From assembly GCA_038223055.1 (NCBI GenBank), contig JBBRHF010000054.1, positions 1 through 23,298 on the forward strand: a stretch of 23,298 nt of DNA, given 5' to 3'. Made by a program: the position numbers and the translations under genes. The notes beneath the pieces were generated by a model. That model saw nothing but the letters and a program-made list of their open reading frames with translations. It was not told where the DNA came from and did no database searches. This document shows positions 1 to 7,539 of the stretch, piece by piece (the first letter of the stretch is position 1; every line of letters begins with the position of its first letter). Source of the DNA: JBBRHF01 sp038223055. GTDB taxonomy: Bacteria; Actinomycetota; Actinomycetes; JACCUZ01.

Positions 1-1
1 G

Positions 2-664
2 CTCGCGGTCGAGCTCGAGCGCGGCAAGACGCTCTTCATCCGCTTCCTCGCGCTGGGCGAGCACGACAGCGAGGGCTACCGCTCGCTCTACTTCGAGCTC
101 AACGGCCAGCCGCGCGAGGTCATGGTCCGCGACCAGAGCACCGAGCCCGCCGAGGCCAAGCGCAAGGCCGATCCCGAGGAGCCCGGGGAGGTCGGGGCGC
201 CCGTGCCGGGCATGGTCGTCTCGCTGGCGGTCGCCGAGGGCGACCATGCTGCGAAGGGCGACCTGCTGGCCTGCATAGAGGCGATGAAGATGGAGGTCGA
301 GGTCTTCGCCGAGATGGACGGCGTCGTCGAGGAGGTCGTGGCCGACACAGGGACGCACGTCGAGGGCGGGGACCTCCTGCTCGTGCAGGCGGCCGGTGAC
401 GGTGACGGTGACGGCGGCGACGGCGCGGGCGACGGCAGTGACGGCGAGGGCGAGGGCGAGGGCGACGGCGAGGGCGAGGGCGACGGCGAGGGCGAGGGCG
501 ACGGCGACGGCGAGGGCAAGGGCGACGGCGAGGGCAAGGGCTGGTCGGCGGGTGCGGTCACGTCTGCGCACCTGTCCGATCGGGGCCGTGGCGGCGCATC
601 TGCTCAGGGCCTGCTGAAGCCGGCCGCGGTCAAGGTCGCGAGTGCTTCCGGGGACAGGACGTAG
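2..664 (+). CDS. pyc: pyruvate carboxylase-type biotin carboxylase, C-terminal part (5' end outside window)
   Basis: This open frame enters from the left edge with no start in the window. The first ~40 residues look like the end of the carboxyltransferase/PC tetramerisation region. They are followed by a biotinyl carrier domain with the motif EAMKMEVEV; the lysine that would carry biotin is codon 287-289. The domain shuttles carboxyl groups between the biotin carboxylase and carboxyltransferase sites, normally making oxaloacetate from pyruvate. The family normally ends soon after this domain. Here it continues for ~90 residues, first a Gly/Asp/Glu repeat (GDGDGD, GEGEGD and variants) and then a non-repetitive Ala/Gly/Ser-rich end. 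The last 61 bases overlap the 3' end of the convergent modA. The carboxylase call rests on the biotin motif and flanking sequence; another biotin-dependent carboxylase is possible. Confidence 0.82.
   Translation, partial: LAVELERGKTLFIRFLALGEHDSEGYRSLYFELNGQPREVMVRDQSTEPAEAKRKADPEEPGEVGAPVPGMVVSLAVAEGDHAAKGDLLACIEAMKMEVEVFAEMDGVVEEVVADTGTHVEGGDLLLVQAAGDGDGDGGDGAGDGSDGEGEGEGDGEGEGDGEGEGDGDGEGKGDGEGKGWSAGAVTSAHLSDRGRGGASAQGLLKPAAVKVASASGDRT
396..545 (+). repeat. GACGGC/GAGGGC hexanucleotide repeat tract inside the carboxylase gene
   Basis: About 150 bases are built from 6-bp units GACGGC, GAGGGC and GGTGAC with a few variants. Because the unit is a multiple of three, changes in copy number keep the frame and simply lengthen or shorten a flexible, strongly acidic Gly-Asp/Gly-Glu tail. 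The last units change GAG to AAG, adding lysines. Confidence 0.9.
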
Positions 665-1434
665 TCGACGAACGCCTGCGCGGTGACCTTGTGCTTCGAC
701 CCGGTCAGCGGGGCGATCGGGTACGTCGTAGCCGCGTTGATGTCGGCGGGGATCTCGATGCCCGTGACCGAGGGGCCGGCCGCGCGCACGTCGGTCACGT
801 AGACGACGCCGGCGTCGACCTCACCAAGGGTCACCTTGCTCAGCGTCGACTTGACGTCGACCTCTTCGGTGACCGGGGTGACGGTGATTCTTGCGTTGGT
901 GAGGACCTGCTGCGCGGTCGCGCCGCACGGCACATCGGCCAGGCACAGCGCGACCTTCACGTCCTTCTTGGCCAGGTCGGCGACCTTCCTTATGCCCGCC
1001 GGGTTTTTCGGCGGAACCGCGATCTCCATCGTGTTCCCCGCAAAGTCCGTCGCCTTCGCGGCGTCTCCGCCGGCCACGACGGCGTCCATGTTCTTGGCGC
1101 TCGCCGACGCGAACACGTCCGCCGGGGCACCCTGTTCGATCTGTCCGGCCAGTCCGGAGCTGGGCCCGAAGTTGAACACGACGCTGGTGCCGGGGTGGGC
1201 CGCCTCGAACTGGCCACCGAGCTTGGTGAACGCCTCCTGCAGCGATGCGGCCGCGAACACGTTGATCGTGCCGGTCAACGATGCGGACGCGCCGCCCGAC
1301 GGGGACGCGGACGACGCGCTGCCCGATGGGGAGGACGACACCGGCGAGACGCTCGTGTCGTTCGAACCTCCGCAGCCGGCCAACAGGCCGGCGGCGGCGA
1401 CGAGTGCGGTGACCGGGGTAAGGACGCGGCGCAC
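604..1434 (-). CDS. modA: molybdate ABC transporter substrate-binding lipoprotein ModA
   Basis: The 276-residue protein starts at GTG with an AGGAG ribosome site (1441-1445, minus strand) 6 bases upstream. The N-terminus is a lipoprotein signal with a lipobox LLAGC near residue 21 and a Ser/Gly-rich linker. The mature part reads as ModA: it opens with INVFAAASLQEAF, then GPSSGLAGQIEQGAPADVFASA, and has a later VDAGVVYVTDV segment. The protein captures molybdate or tungstate outside the membrane and delivers it to ModB/ModC. Neither modB nor modC lies downstream in this window; the next gene downstream is the convergent carboxylase. The HTH-TOBE gene upstream on the same strand supports the molybdenum role. 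Confidence 0.93.
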   Translation of the reverse strand: MRRVLTPVTALVAAAGLLAGCGGSNDTSVSPVSSSPSGSASSASPSGGASASLTGTINVFAAASLQEAFTKLGGQFEAAHPGTSVVFNFGPSSGLAGQIEQGAPADVFASASAKNMDAVVAGGDAAKATDFAGNTMEIAVPPKNPAGIRKVADLAKKDVKVALCLADVPCGATAQQVLTNARITVTPVTEEVDVKSTLSKVTLGEVDAGVVYVTDVRAAGPSVTGIEIPADINAATTYPIAPLTGSKHKVTAQAFVDYVLSPEALATLTAAGFSRP

Positions 1435-1455
1435 GGGCTACTCCTGGGTGAGGGC

Positions 1456-1559
1456 GGGGAGACGGGGAGACGGGGAGACGGGGAGACGGGGAGACGGGGA
1501 GACGGGGAGACGGGGAGACGGGGAGACGGGGAGACGGGGAGACGGGGAGACGGGGAGAC
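1456..1559. repeat. 13 perfect tandem copies of the 8-bp unit GGGGAGAC
   Basis: Counting from 1456, exactly 13 identical 8-bp units fill 104 bases with no mismatch. They end two bases before the stop codon of the HTH-TOBE gene and begin 10 bases upstream of the modA ribosome site. On the modA-coding strand the unit reads GTCTCCCC, so a transcript would carry a long pyrimidine-rich leader. It is a simple-sequence tract prone to slipped-strand length change and also to assembly error. Confidence 0.97.
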
Positions 1560-1561
1560 GG

Positions 1562-1972
1562 TCAGGCTGGTGCGGGGACCTCGACGACGACGTTGGTGGA
1601 CTTGACGGCGGCGACCGCGAGCACGCCGGGCTCGAGGCCGAGTTCGTCGGCGGCTTCGCGACTCATCAGCGACACGATCCGGTGCGGGCCGGCCTGGATC
1701 TCCACCTGCGCCATGACCGTGTCACGGGTGACCTTGGTGACCAGGCCGAGGAACCGGTTGCGGGCGGACTCGGAGACCACCGGCCGCGGCATCGGCCGGT
1801 CAGATGCTGCGGCGGTCGCTTCGGCCAACCGTGCTAGCGCCGGCCCCTCGATTGCCTGCCGTCCCGATTCGTCTCGGATCGTCGGCACTCGCCCGGCATC
1901 CGCCCACCGCCTGAGCGTGTCGTCGCTGACCCCGAGCAGGGCCGCCGCTTCGCTGATCCGGAACGTCTGCAC
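1562..1972 (-). CDS. HTH-TOBE molybdate-responsive regulator / molybdate-binding protein
   Basis: The 136-residue protein has two parts. Residues ~3-50 form a MerR/excisionase-like helix-turn-helix (ISEAAALLGVSDDTLRRWAD). Residues ~68-133 form a single TOBE (Mop) domain (ARNRFLGLVTKVTRDTVMAQ, then LMSREAADELGLEPG). TOBE domains bind molybdate or tungstate oxyanions, and this architecture is common beside actinobacterial mod genes. It is GTG-started with no clear ribosome site. A TAGGGT element 6 bases upstream of the start (1979-1984, minus strand) fits a -10 box of a leaderless transcript. It lies 127 bp upstream of modA on the same strand and probably controls or is cotranscribed with it. 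Confidence 0.85.
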   Translation of the reverse strand: MQTFRISEAAALLGVSDDTLRRWADAGRVPTIRDESGRQAIEGPALARLAEATAAASDRPMPRPVVSESARNRFLGLVTKVTRDTVMAQVEIQAGPHRIVSLMSREAADELGLEPGVLAVAAVKSTNVVVEVPAPA

Positions 1973-2264
1973 GCGGTGACCCTATGCGCAGATGCCGGTG
2001 TTCGTCACCATCCAGGCCGCATCAGCGGATCATTGGCCCATTATTCACCTGGGCTGCGGTTGCAGAGACCGTGCTCCGGTGGGGGCCACAACGTAGCGTC
2101 CGACCATGCGATCCACGGCTCCTTCAACATCTACGCGGGCGAGCAGTGGTTGGGCGGGGAGAGGTTCCCGGCCCGCTGAGCGGGCAGACCGCAACCGCGA
2201 CGGGATCCGATCGAGGTGGAGGTGGCGCGGACATGGAGACGCACACGAAGAGTGAGGTGCACCA
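1973..2264. other. intergenic region between divergent HTH-TOBE and flavoprotein genes
   Basis: This 292-bp gap should hold divergent promoters. Short open frames cross it but none has a recognisable domain or a good ribosome site. A small GC hairpin (GCCCGC-TGA-GCGGGC, 2171-2185) has no T tract. A GAGG purine run just before the GTG at 2265 is the likely ribosome site of the flavoprotein gene. Confidence 0.5.
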
Positions 2265-3872
2265 GTGAGCCAGGAGACCGCCGACGCGGTCGTCGTCGGA
2301 GCCGGACCCAATGGGCTGGTCGCGGCCAACGCGCTCGCCGACGCCGGCTGGGACGTGCTGCTGCTGGAGGCCAACGCTGAGACCGGCGGCGCCGTGCGCA
2401 CGGCCGAGGTCACCGTGCCCGGATTTCGCAGCGACATGTTCAGCGCCTTCTACCCGCTGGCGGCGGCCTCGCCGGTGATCCGTGGACTGCAGCTGGAGGA
2501 CCACGGCCTGGCGTGGTCGCACGCGCAGACCGTGCTGACCCACGCGCTTCCCGACGGCCGGGGGGCCGCGCTGTCCCGCGACGTGTCGGTGACCGCGGCA
2601 GGGCTGGACGAGTTCTCCCGGGGGGACGGGGCGGCATGGGTGGCGCTGGCGGAGCAGTGGGCGCGGCTGCGTGACCCGCTGCTCGACGCCCTGTTCACCC
2701 CGTTCCCGCCGGTGCGCTCGATGCTGCGGCTGCTGGCGCGCGCCCGGGTGCCCGGCGCGCTCGAGCTGGCCCGGATGGCGGTCCTGCCCGTTCGCCGGAT
2801 GGGCGAGGAGCTCTTCGACGGCGAAGGCGCCCGGCTGCTGCTCACCGGCAACGCCCTGCACAGCGACCTGACCCCAGACGGTGCCGGCAGCGGCGTCTTC
2901 GGGTGGCTGCTGGCGATGCTCGGGCAGGACGTCGGGTTCCCGGTGCCCACCGGCGGGGCGCAAAACCTGGCCCGGGCGCTGGAGCACCGCTTCACCGCGC
3001 ATGGCGGACGGGTCCGCACCGGGACGCGGGTCGAGGCGGTGCTCGTGCGCGACGGGCGGGCGACCGGAGTGCGTACGGCGGGCGGGGACACGATCACCAC
3101 CCGGCGTGGGGTGCTCGCCGACGTGGACGCTCCCACGCTCTACGGCCGGCTGGTCGGGTCCGAGCACCTGCCCGCCAAGCTGGTGCACGACCTGGGCCGG
3201 TTCCAGCGCGACTTTTCTACGATCAAGGTCAACTGGGCGCTGGGTTCGCGGGTCCCCTGGACATCGTCCAGGGCGCACGGCGCCGGCACGGTGCACCTGG
3301 GGGTCGACCACGACGGCTTCGTCGACTTCGCGGCCGACCTCACTTTGGGCCGGGTTCCGGAGCGGCCGTTCCTGCTGTTCGGGCAGATGACCACCGCCGA
3401 CCCGAGCCGCTCACCGGCGGGGACCGAGTCGGCGTGGGCCTACACCCACGTCCCGAGCAGCGTTGCCTGGACCGGCGAGGCGGTCGCCGCCCACGTCGAC
3501 CGGATGCAGGCTGTGGTCGAGCAGGTCGCGCCGGGGTTCGGCGACACCGTGCTGGGCCGCCAGGTGCAGTCACCGGCGGATCTCTACGCCGCTGACGCCA
3601 ACCTGGTCGACGGCTCGGTCAACGGTGGCACGGCCTCGCTGCACCAGCAACTGTTCTTCCGGCCGACGCCGGGTACCGGACGACCCGAGACGCCGATCGA
3701 CGGCCTGTTCCTGGCCAGCGCCTCCGCCCACCCGGGCGGGGGCGTGCACGGGGCGTGCGGCTGGAACGCCGCTCGGTCCGCGCTCGGGGCAAGCAGCCCC
3801 ACCGGCGGGCTGCGGCGACGGCTCAACCGCACCGTGTGGGCGCGCCTGCTGCCCGCGGGGGATCAGCGGTGA
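2265..3872 (+). CDS. phytoene dehydrogenase-like NAD(P)/FAD-dependent oxidoreductase
   Basis: The 535-residue flavoprotein has a GTG start. The N-terminal dinucleotide-binding fold is clear: VVVGAGPNGLVAANALADAG at residues ~10-29, closed by the acidic LLLEAN. GGAVRT follows, as in carotenoid desaturase and PYROXD2-type enzymes. The C-terminal FAD motif is also clear, LFLASASAHPGGGVHGACGWNAARSAL near residues 485-511. Such enzymes desaturate or oxidise hydrophobic substrates, but the substrate cannot be read here and no carotenoid genes are adjacent. The gene converges on the SRPBCC gene with a 10-bp overlap of coding ends, so it faces the ADH-SDR-SRPBCC operon and may share its pathway. Confidence 0.88.
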   Translation: MSQETADAVVVGAGPNGLVAANALADAGWDVLLLEANAETGGAVRTAEVTVPGFRSDMFSAFYPLAAASPVIRGLQLEDHGLAWSHAQTVLTHALPDGRGAALSRDVSVTAAGLDEFSRGDGAAWVALAEQWARLRDPLLDALFTPFPPVRSMLRLLARARVPGALELARMAVLPVRRMGEELFDGEGARLLLTGNALHSDLTPDGAGSGVFGWLLAMLGQDVGFPVPTGGAQNLARALEHRFTAHGGRVRTGTRVEAVLVRDGRATGVRTAGGDTITTRRGVLADVDAPTLYGRLVGSEHLPAKLVHDLGRFQRDFSTIKVNWALGSRVPWTSSRAHGAGTVHLGVDHDGFVDFAADLTLGRVPERPFLLFGQMTTADPSRSPAGTESAWAYTHVPSSVAWTGEAVAAHVDRMQAVVEQVAPGFGDTVLGRQVQSPADLYAADANLVDGSVNGGTASLHQQLFFRPTPGTGRPETPIDGLFLASASAHPGGGVHGACGWNAARSALGASSPTGGLRRRLNRTVWARLLPAGDQR

Positions 3873-4354
3873 GTCCGGCCTTCCGACATGAGCGCCAGCC
3901 GGCGCAGGACCTCGACGTTGCGCAGATGCAGCATCGCCCGGCGCGCCGGCCCGGGCACGAGCAGGCCAGGACCGGCGGTTGCGTCCTCCTTGAGGGTCAG
4001 CAGCGTGGCCGATGATCCGTGGGGCTCGAGCCGGAAGCGGACCTGGGCCTCACCGGCCGGCCAGGCCCTCGCAAGCAGCAGCAACTCAGTGCCGGGGATC
4101 ATCTCCAGCACCTGGGTGTCGTCGTTGATGAGCGCGGGCCACACCCCGACGGAGTGGTGGATGCGGGACCCCGGAGCCGGCCAGTCCGCCTCGACGTCAC
4201 GGATCCTCGAGGCTCCGACGACCCAGCCGGCCCAGGTCCACCCGTCGCTCAGCACCGCCCACACCGCGGCGGGTGGCGCTTCGACAATTCGTTGGGTGAC
4301 CGACTGACGGGTCGGGATGCGGTGCGTCGGGACGGTGCTCTGCAGGGGGGCCAT
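3863..4354 (-). CDS. SRPBCC (START/polyketide cyclase-like) family protein
   Basis: This 163-residue protein has the helix-grip pattern of SRPBCC proteins. It has VTQRIVEAPPAAVWAVLSDG near residues 19-38, W-A-G-W-V-V-G-A-S-R-I-R-D-V-E, and a long C-terminal helix (ARRAMLHLRNVEVLRRLA). These proteins hold small hydrophobic ligands; many in actinobacteria are uncharacterised. Its start lies 35 bp downstream of the SDR stop, making it the third gene of a minus-strand operon. No strong ribosome site precedes the ATG, so the exact start is less sure. Its stop overlaps the end of the flavoprotein gene. Confidence 0.8.
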   Translation of the reverse strand: MAPLQSTVPTHRIPTRQSVTQRIVEAPPAAVWAVLSDGWTWAGWVVGASRIRDVEADWPAPGSRIHHSVGVWPALINDDTQVLEMIPGTELLLLARAWPAGEAQVRFRLEPHGSSATLLTLKEDATAGPGLLVPGPARRAMLHLRNVEVLRRLALMSEGRTHR

Positions 4355-4389
4355 GCGACCTGGTTACCCGAGGAGGCACCGGACTAACG

Positions 4390-5394
4390 TCAGGTCCGCG
4401 AGTTCCGTCCCCACGCCGTACGTCGACGCCCGACCCTCGCCACCGCCACGGCGACGCCGCCCGCCGTGAGGAGACCCGCCGCCGCGCCGGCGCCGCGCAG
4501 CCAGTGCCGCCCCCATTGGCCGTGGACGCCGTCGGTGGGCAGCGGGCGCGGCAAGAACACGTTGCCCTCGTGGGCCGGTGTTGGCTCGCGGGACAGCCCG
4601 CCGGCCCGCATCAGCGGCCCGACCAGCGCGTCAAAGACTGCCGGCAGCGCCACGAACCCTGCCCGGGTCACTCCGTTGGCGAACCCGACACTAACGTTGC
4701 GACGCGGCTGGTCGACCAGCGACAAGATGGCCCTGGCCACCTTTTCCGGCGGGTCGACCGGCGGCGGTGGCCGGCCGACTCGCCCGGCGTAGTTGGCCGC
4801 TTGCCGGTAGATCGGCGTGTCGACCCCGCCAGGTGACACGACGCAGACGTGGATGTCCTTCGCGTCCCGGGTCTCCACCTGGAGCAGGCGGCCCAGCCCG
4901 CGGACGCCCCACTTCCCGACGACGTAGGACCCCATGTAGGGAGTAACCACCTGCCCGAGCAGGGACCCCACCAGCACTAGGGTCCCCGATCCCTGCCCGC
5001 GGAACGCGCCGAGCGCTGCCCGGGCCGAGTTGGCCGACCCGAGCACCGCGGTCGCGACCACCCGCTCGAACACGGCAGGCGGCACGTCCTCGAACCGGCC
5101 GTAGGCCACCACCGCGGCTGCATGCACCCACACGTCGAGCCGGCCGAAGCGTTCGAGCGCGGCGCCGGCGACAGAGGTGACCGCGCCGACGTCGAGGACG
5201 TCGGCCACCACGACGTGGGTCGCGCTGGCGCCCTCGAAGCGGCACTCGAGTTCGGCTGCCCGCAGGCCCGGCTCGCCCCGCGCCGTGAGCACCAGGACCG
5301 CGCCCCGCCGGGCGAAGGCCCGGGCGGTGGCGCGGCCGATGCCGCTGGAGGCGCCGGTGACGACGACGACCTGCGGGCCGTCAGTCGGGGTCAC
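4390..5394 (-). CDS. SDR family oxidoreductase with C-terminal membrane anchor
   Basis: The 334-residue short-chain dehydrogenase starts at a GTG that overlaps the upstream ADH stop in a 4-base GTGA arrangement, typical of translational coupling. The frame stays open far upstream, but that part is only the shadow of the ADH gene. Visible motifs are the cofactor loop TGASSGIG (13-20), the catalytic serine in LVGS (S144) and YxxxK (Y157, K161). The usual NAG motif is replaced by HAAA near 91-94. Residues ~303-320 form a hydrophobic Ala/Gly/Val stretch followed by RVGRRR, suggesting an inner-membrane anchor. It probably oxidises or reduces an alcohol/carbonyl related to the ADH substrate. Confidence 0.9.
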   Translation of the reverse strand: MTPTDGPQVVVVTGASSGIGRATARAFARRGAVLVLTARGEPGLRAAELECRFEGASATHVVVADVLDVGAVTSVAGAALERFGRLDVWVHAAAVVAYGRFEDVPPAVFERVVATAVLGSANSARAALGAFRGQGSGTLVLVGSLLGQVVTPYMGSYVVGKWGVRGLGRLLQVETRDAKDIHVCVVSPGGVDTPIYRQAANYAGRVGRPPPPVDPPEKVARAILSLVDQPRRNVSVGFANGVTRAGFVALPAVFDALVGPLMRAGGLSREPTPAHEGNVFLPRPLPTDGVHGQWGRHWLRGAGAAAGLLTAGGVAVAVARVGRRRTAWGRNSRT

Positions 5395-6575
5395 GGGGTG
5401 AGGATGACCTTGACGCAGAGGTCCTTCTTCTGCTGGAAGATCTCGTAGCCGTGGGTAGCCTCCTCCAGAGGCAGGAGGTGGGTCGCCAGGTTTTCGGTGC
5501 CTAGCGGGTCCGAGTCGTCCAGCACGAGCGGCAGGATGTCGTCGATCCAGCGCTTGACGTGTGCCTGACCCATCCGCAGTTGAACGCCGCGGTCGAACAT
5601 CTCCATCATCGGCAGCGGGTCGACCTCGCCACCGTAGACGCCGCTGACCGACACCGTGCCACCCCTGCGTACGCCCTTCAGGGCCGCAGTGAGCGCATCG
5701 AGGCGGTCCACGGCCATCCGGTCGGTGAGCGGCTGGGCGAGGGCGTCGGGCAGCAGGCCGACGGCGGTCTGAGCGAGCTTGGCGCTCGAGGCGCCGTGCG
5801 CCTCCATTCCTACTGCGTCGATGACGGCGTCCGGGCCGCGGCCGCCCGTCGCCTCCAGGAGAGCGGCGACGATGTCCTTGACGTCGATGATGTCCAGGGG
5901 CTCGGCGCCGTAGGCCGCTGCCAGTGACAGTCGCTCGGGGACCAGGTCCACGGCGATGACGCGCTCCGCGCCGAGGTGGCGAGCGATCCGGGTGCAGAAC
6001 TGGCCGACCGGTCCTAGACCGAGCACCGCAAGCGTGCCGCCGCGGGGGACGTCGGCATATGCCACGGCCTGCCAAGCGGTCGGCAGGATGTCGGACAGGT
6101 AGAGGAAGCGCTGGTCGTTGGGGCCTTCCGGCACCTTGATCGGGCCGAAGTGCGCCTGGGGCACCCGCAGGAACTCGGCCTGACCACCGGGCACCGCGCC
6201 GTACAACGACGTGTAGCCCAAGAGCGCGGCCCCCTTGCCCTGGTCGCGAACCTGCGTGGTCTCGCACTGGGCGAACAGCCCTCGGGTGCACATCCAGCAC
6301 GAGCCGCAGGAGATGTTGAACGGGATAACGACCCGGTCGCCGGGCTTGATGTGGGACACCTCGGCCCCGACCTCTTCCACGATGCCCATCGGCTCGTGCC
6401 CGAGGATGTCCCCAGGGGTCAGAAAGGGGCCGAGAACCTCGTAGAGATGCAGGTCTGAACCGCAGATCGCGCTCGAGGTGATGCGCACGATCGCGTCGGT
6501 GGGCTCGTGCAGGATCGGGTCGGGAACGGTCTCGACGCGCACGTCTCGCTTGCCCTGCCAGGTCAGTGCTCGCAC
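5391..6575 (-). CDS. zinc-dependent alcohol dehydrogenase (formaldehyde dehydrogenase-like MDR)
   Basis: The GTG at 6575 is chosen because an AAGGA ribosome site lies about 6 bases upstream and the protein then opens MRALTWQGKRDVRVE, the usual family start. The longer frame to 6713 adds 46 unlikely residues. The 394-residue length fits the formaldehyde-dehydrogenase-like branch. Catalytic zinc ligands are C38, H60 and E61 (AICGSD, LGHEP). The structural zinc cysteines are C90, C93, C96 and C104. The Rossmann motif is AVLGLGPVGQF. The enzyme oxidises alcohols or adducts with NAD(P); the substrate is not evident. It is the first gene of the ADH-SDR-SRPBCC operon. Confidence 0.92.
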   Translation of the reverse strand: MRALTWQGKRDVRVETVPDPILHEPTDAIVRITSSAICGSDLHLYEVLGPFLTPGDILGHEPMGIVEEVGAEVSHIKPGDRVVIPFNISCGSCWMCTRGLFAQCETTQVRDQGKGAALLGYTSLYGAVPGGQAEFLRVPQAHFGPIKVPEGPNDQRFLYLSDILPTAWQAVAYADVPRGGTLAVLGLGPVGQFCTRIARHLGAERVIAVDLVPERLSLAAAYGAEPLDIIDVKDIVAALLEATGGRGPDAVIDAVGMEAHGASSAKLAQTAVGLLPDALAQPLTDRMAVDRLDALTAALKGVRRGGTVSVSGVYGGEVDPLPMMEMFDRGVQLRMGQAHVKRWIDDILPLVLDDSDPLGTENLATHLLPLEEATHGYEIFQQKKDLCVKVILTP

Positions 6576-6737
6576 GGTTGTCCTTGGGGAGTGTGGGGTT
6601 GGAACCGATGTCCTTCCCGATGCGTGTCGGGCTAACCCATCGTTGGAAGGTGGCCTTAGTGCCCTATCGGCCTTCGGCGGGTTCAATTCCGGTGTCGGAC
6701 GGACCGGCGGCACGCGCCTCGGCGCCGTCAGGCCGGA
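6576..6737 (-). promoter_or_regulatory. upstream region of the ADH operon
   Basis: This 162-bp gap lies between the ADH start and the end of the broken secreted-protein gene. It must hold the promoter of the ADH operon. Apart from the AAGGA ribosome site just upstream of 6575, no convincing -10/-35 pair is visible. The element ATCGGCC at about 6665-6671 only weakly resembles the repeated palindrome described elsewhere in the window. Confidence 0.4.
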
Positions 6738-7468
6738 TTAGCCGACGTCGTCGCCGCCTCCGGCGCGCCCGACGAACTCGTCCTTCGGGTCGGGCTGGAC
6801 CTGGGCCGGGTCGCGCTCGACGTCATCCTCAACCGCGTTGCCCTCGACCCACCAGACCCACAGCCGCCCGCCCGGTGCGGCGCTGAGGCCGACGTACTGG
6901 ATGGCGCCGGAACGCGGGAGCACGAGGCGCTTGGTCGTCCCGACCTGCTAGAGCACCAGCTGATGGGCGGAGGGGTAGCCGGAGCCGGCGGACGCCTACA
7001 CGCCGCCGCCGAGGCGACCGGCCGCAGCAACGTTCTGGCCCGGGTCAACCGACGTCGGCATGCCACCGAAAGCGACGCTGGACAGCGGCGCGGTCAGGCT
7101 TGGGGTGCTCGTTGGCCAGACCTGCTGGGCGTGGATCCCGTTGAAGGCGTTGGAGCTGCTGGAGTACGACAGGGCGTAGCCCGCGCCGCTGGCGAGGTCA
7201 CGCACGACGGACTCGTCCTGCGCCTCGCCGGTCGCGTCGCCCGCGGTGTCGGGTGCGGTCGCCGGGATCGTGGCGTCGATGCAGTGGTGCACGGTGACGC
7301 GGTCGGGTTGCCGGCGCCGAGCGCGACCAGCGGCTGGCCGGTGCCGTCGTCGACGGCGCCGATGCCGGTGTCGCTGTACGCGAGCGCGGTCTTGCTCAGG
7401 GAGCCGGCGCCGAGCGACAGCAGGGCGGCAGTCGCCGCGGTGAGCTGCCGGGATCGGCTGCGGGACAT
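6738..7468 (-). pseudogene. broken gene for a secreted protein of unknown function
   Basis: ATG at 7468 opens a clear export signal (SRSRSRQLTAATAALLSLGA, then A-L-A-Y) and about 55 residues ending GAGNP. Protein-like sequence then continues one frame over (VTVHHCIDATIPATAPDTAG, then ALSYSSSSNAFNGIH). That frame is interrupted by two TAG codons (6996-6998 and 6948-6950). It resumes with KRLVLPRSGAIQYVGLSAA and an acidic C-terminus ending at 6738. The pieces add up to about 240 residues. One frameshift near 7300-7310 plus two stops indicates a dead gene. I do not recognise the family; the GGRLWVWWVEG stretch is reminiscent of a beta-propeller blade, but that is a guess. Confidence 0.7.
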
Positions 7469-7539
7469 GGCGACCAGATGCGTATCGGGCTCGCCCTGAT
7501 ACACGAACGTCGAGGGTGAGCGCCGCCCTACTGCGGGGT

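Noticed and set aside
396..545. CRISPR-like array
   Set aside because: The units are 6-bp simple-sequence repeats without spacers; the same holds for 1456-1559 with 8-bp units.
691..1837. Plus-strand open frames across modA and the 8-bp repeat
   Set aside because: They are shadows of modA and the HTH-TOBE gene; the repeat only looks coding because it lacks stops in those frames.
2171..2185. GC hairpin as a terminator
   Set aside because: Short stem, 3-base loop, no T tract and no gene ending upstream on the plus strand.
5395..6300. Long N-terminal extension of the SDR open frame
   Set aside because: It lies antiparallel in frame to nothing but overlaps the ADH gene on the same strand and has shadow-type Arg/Pro-rich composition; the GTGA overlap gives the real start.
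6668..6690. GGTTCAATTCC, resembling a tRNA T-loop
   Set aside because: No pairing T stem, anticodon arm or acceptor stem can be built around it.
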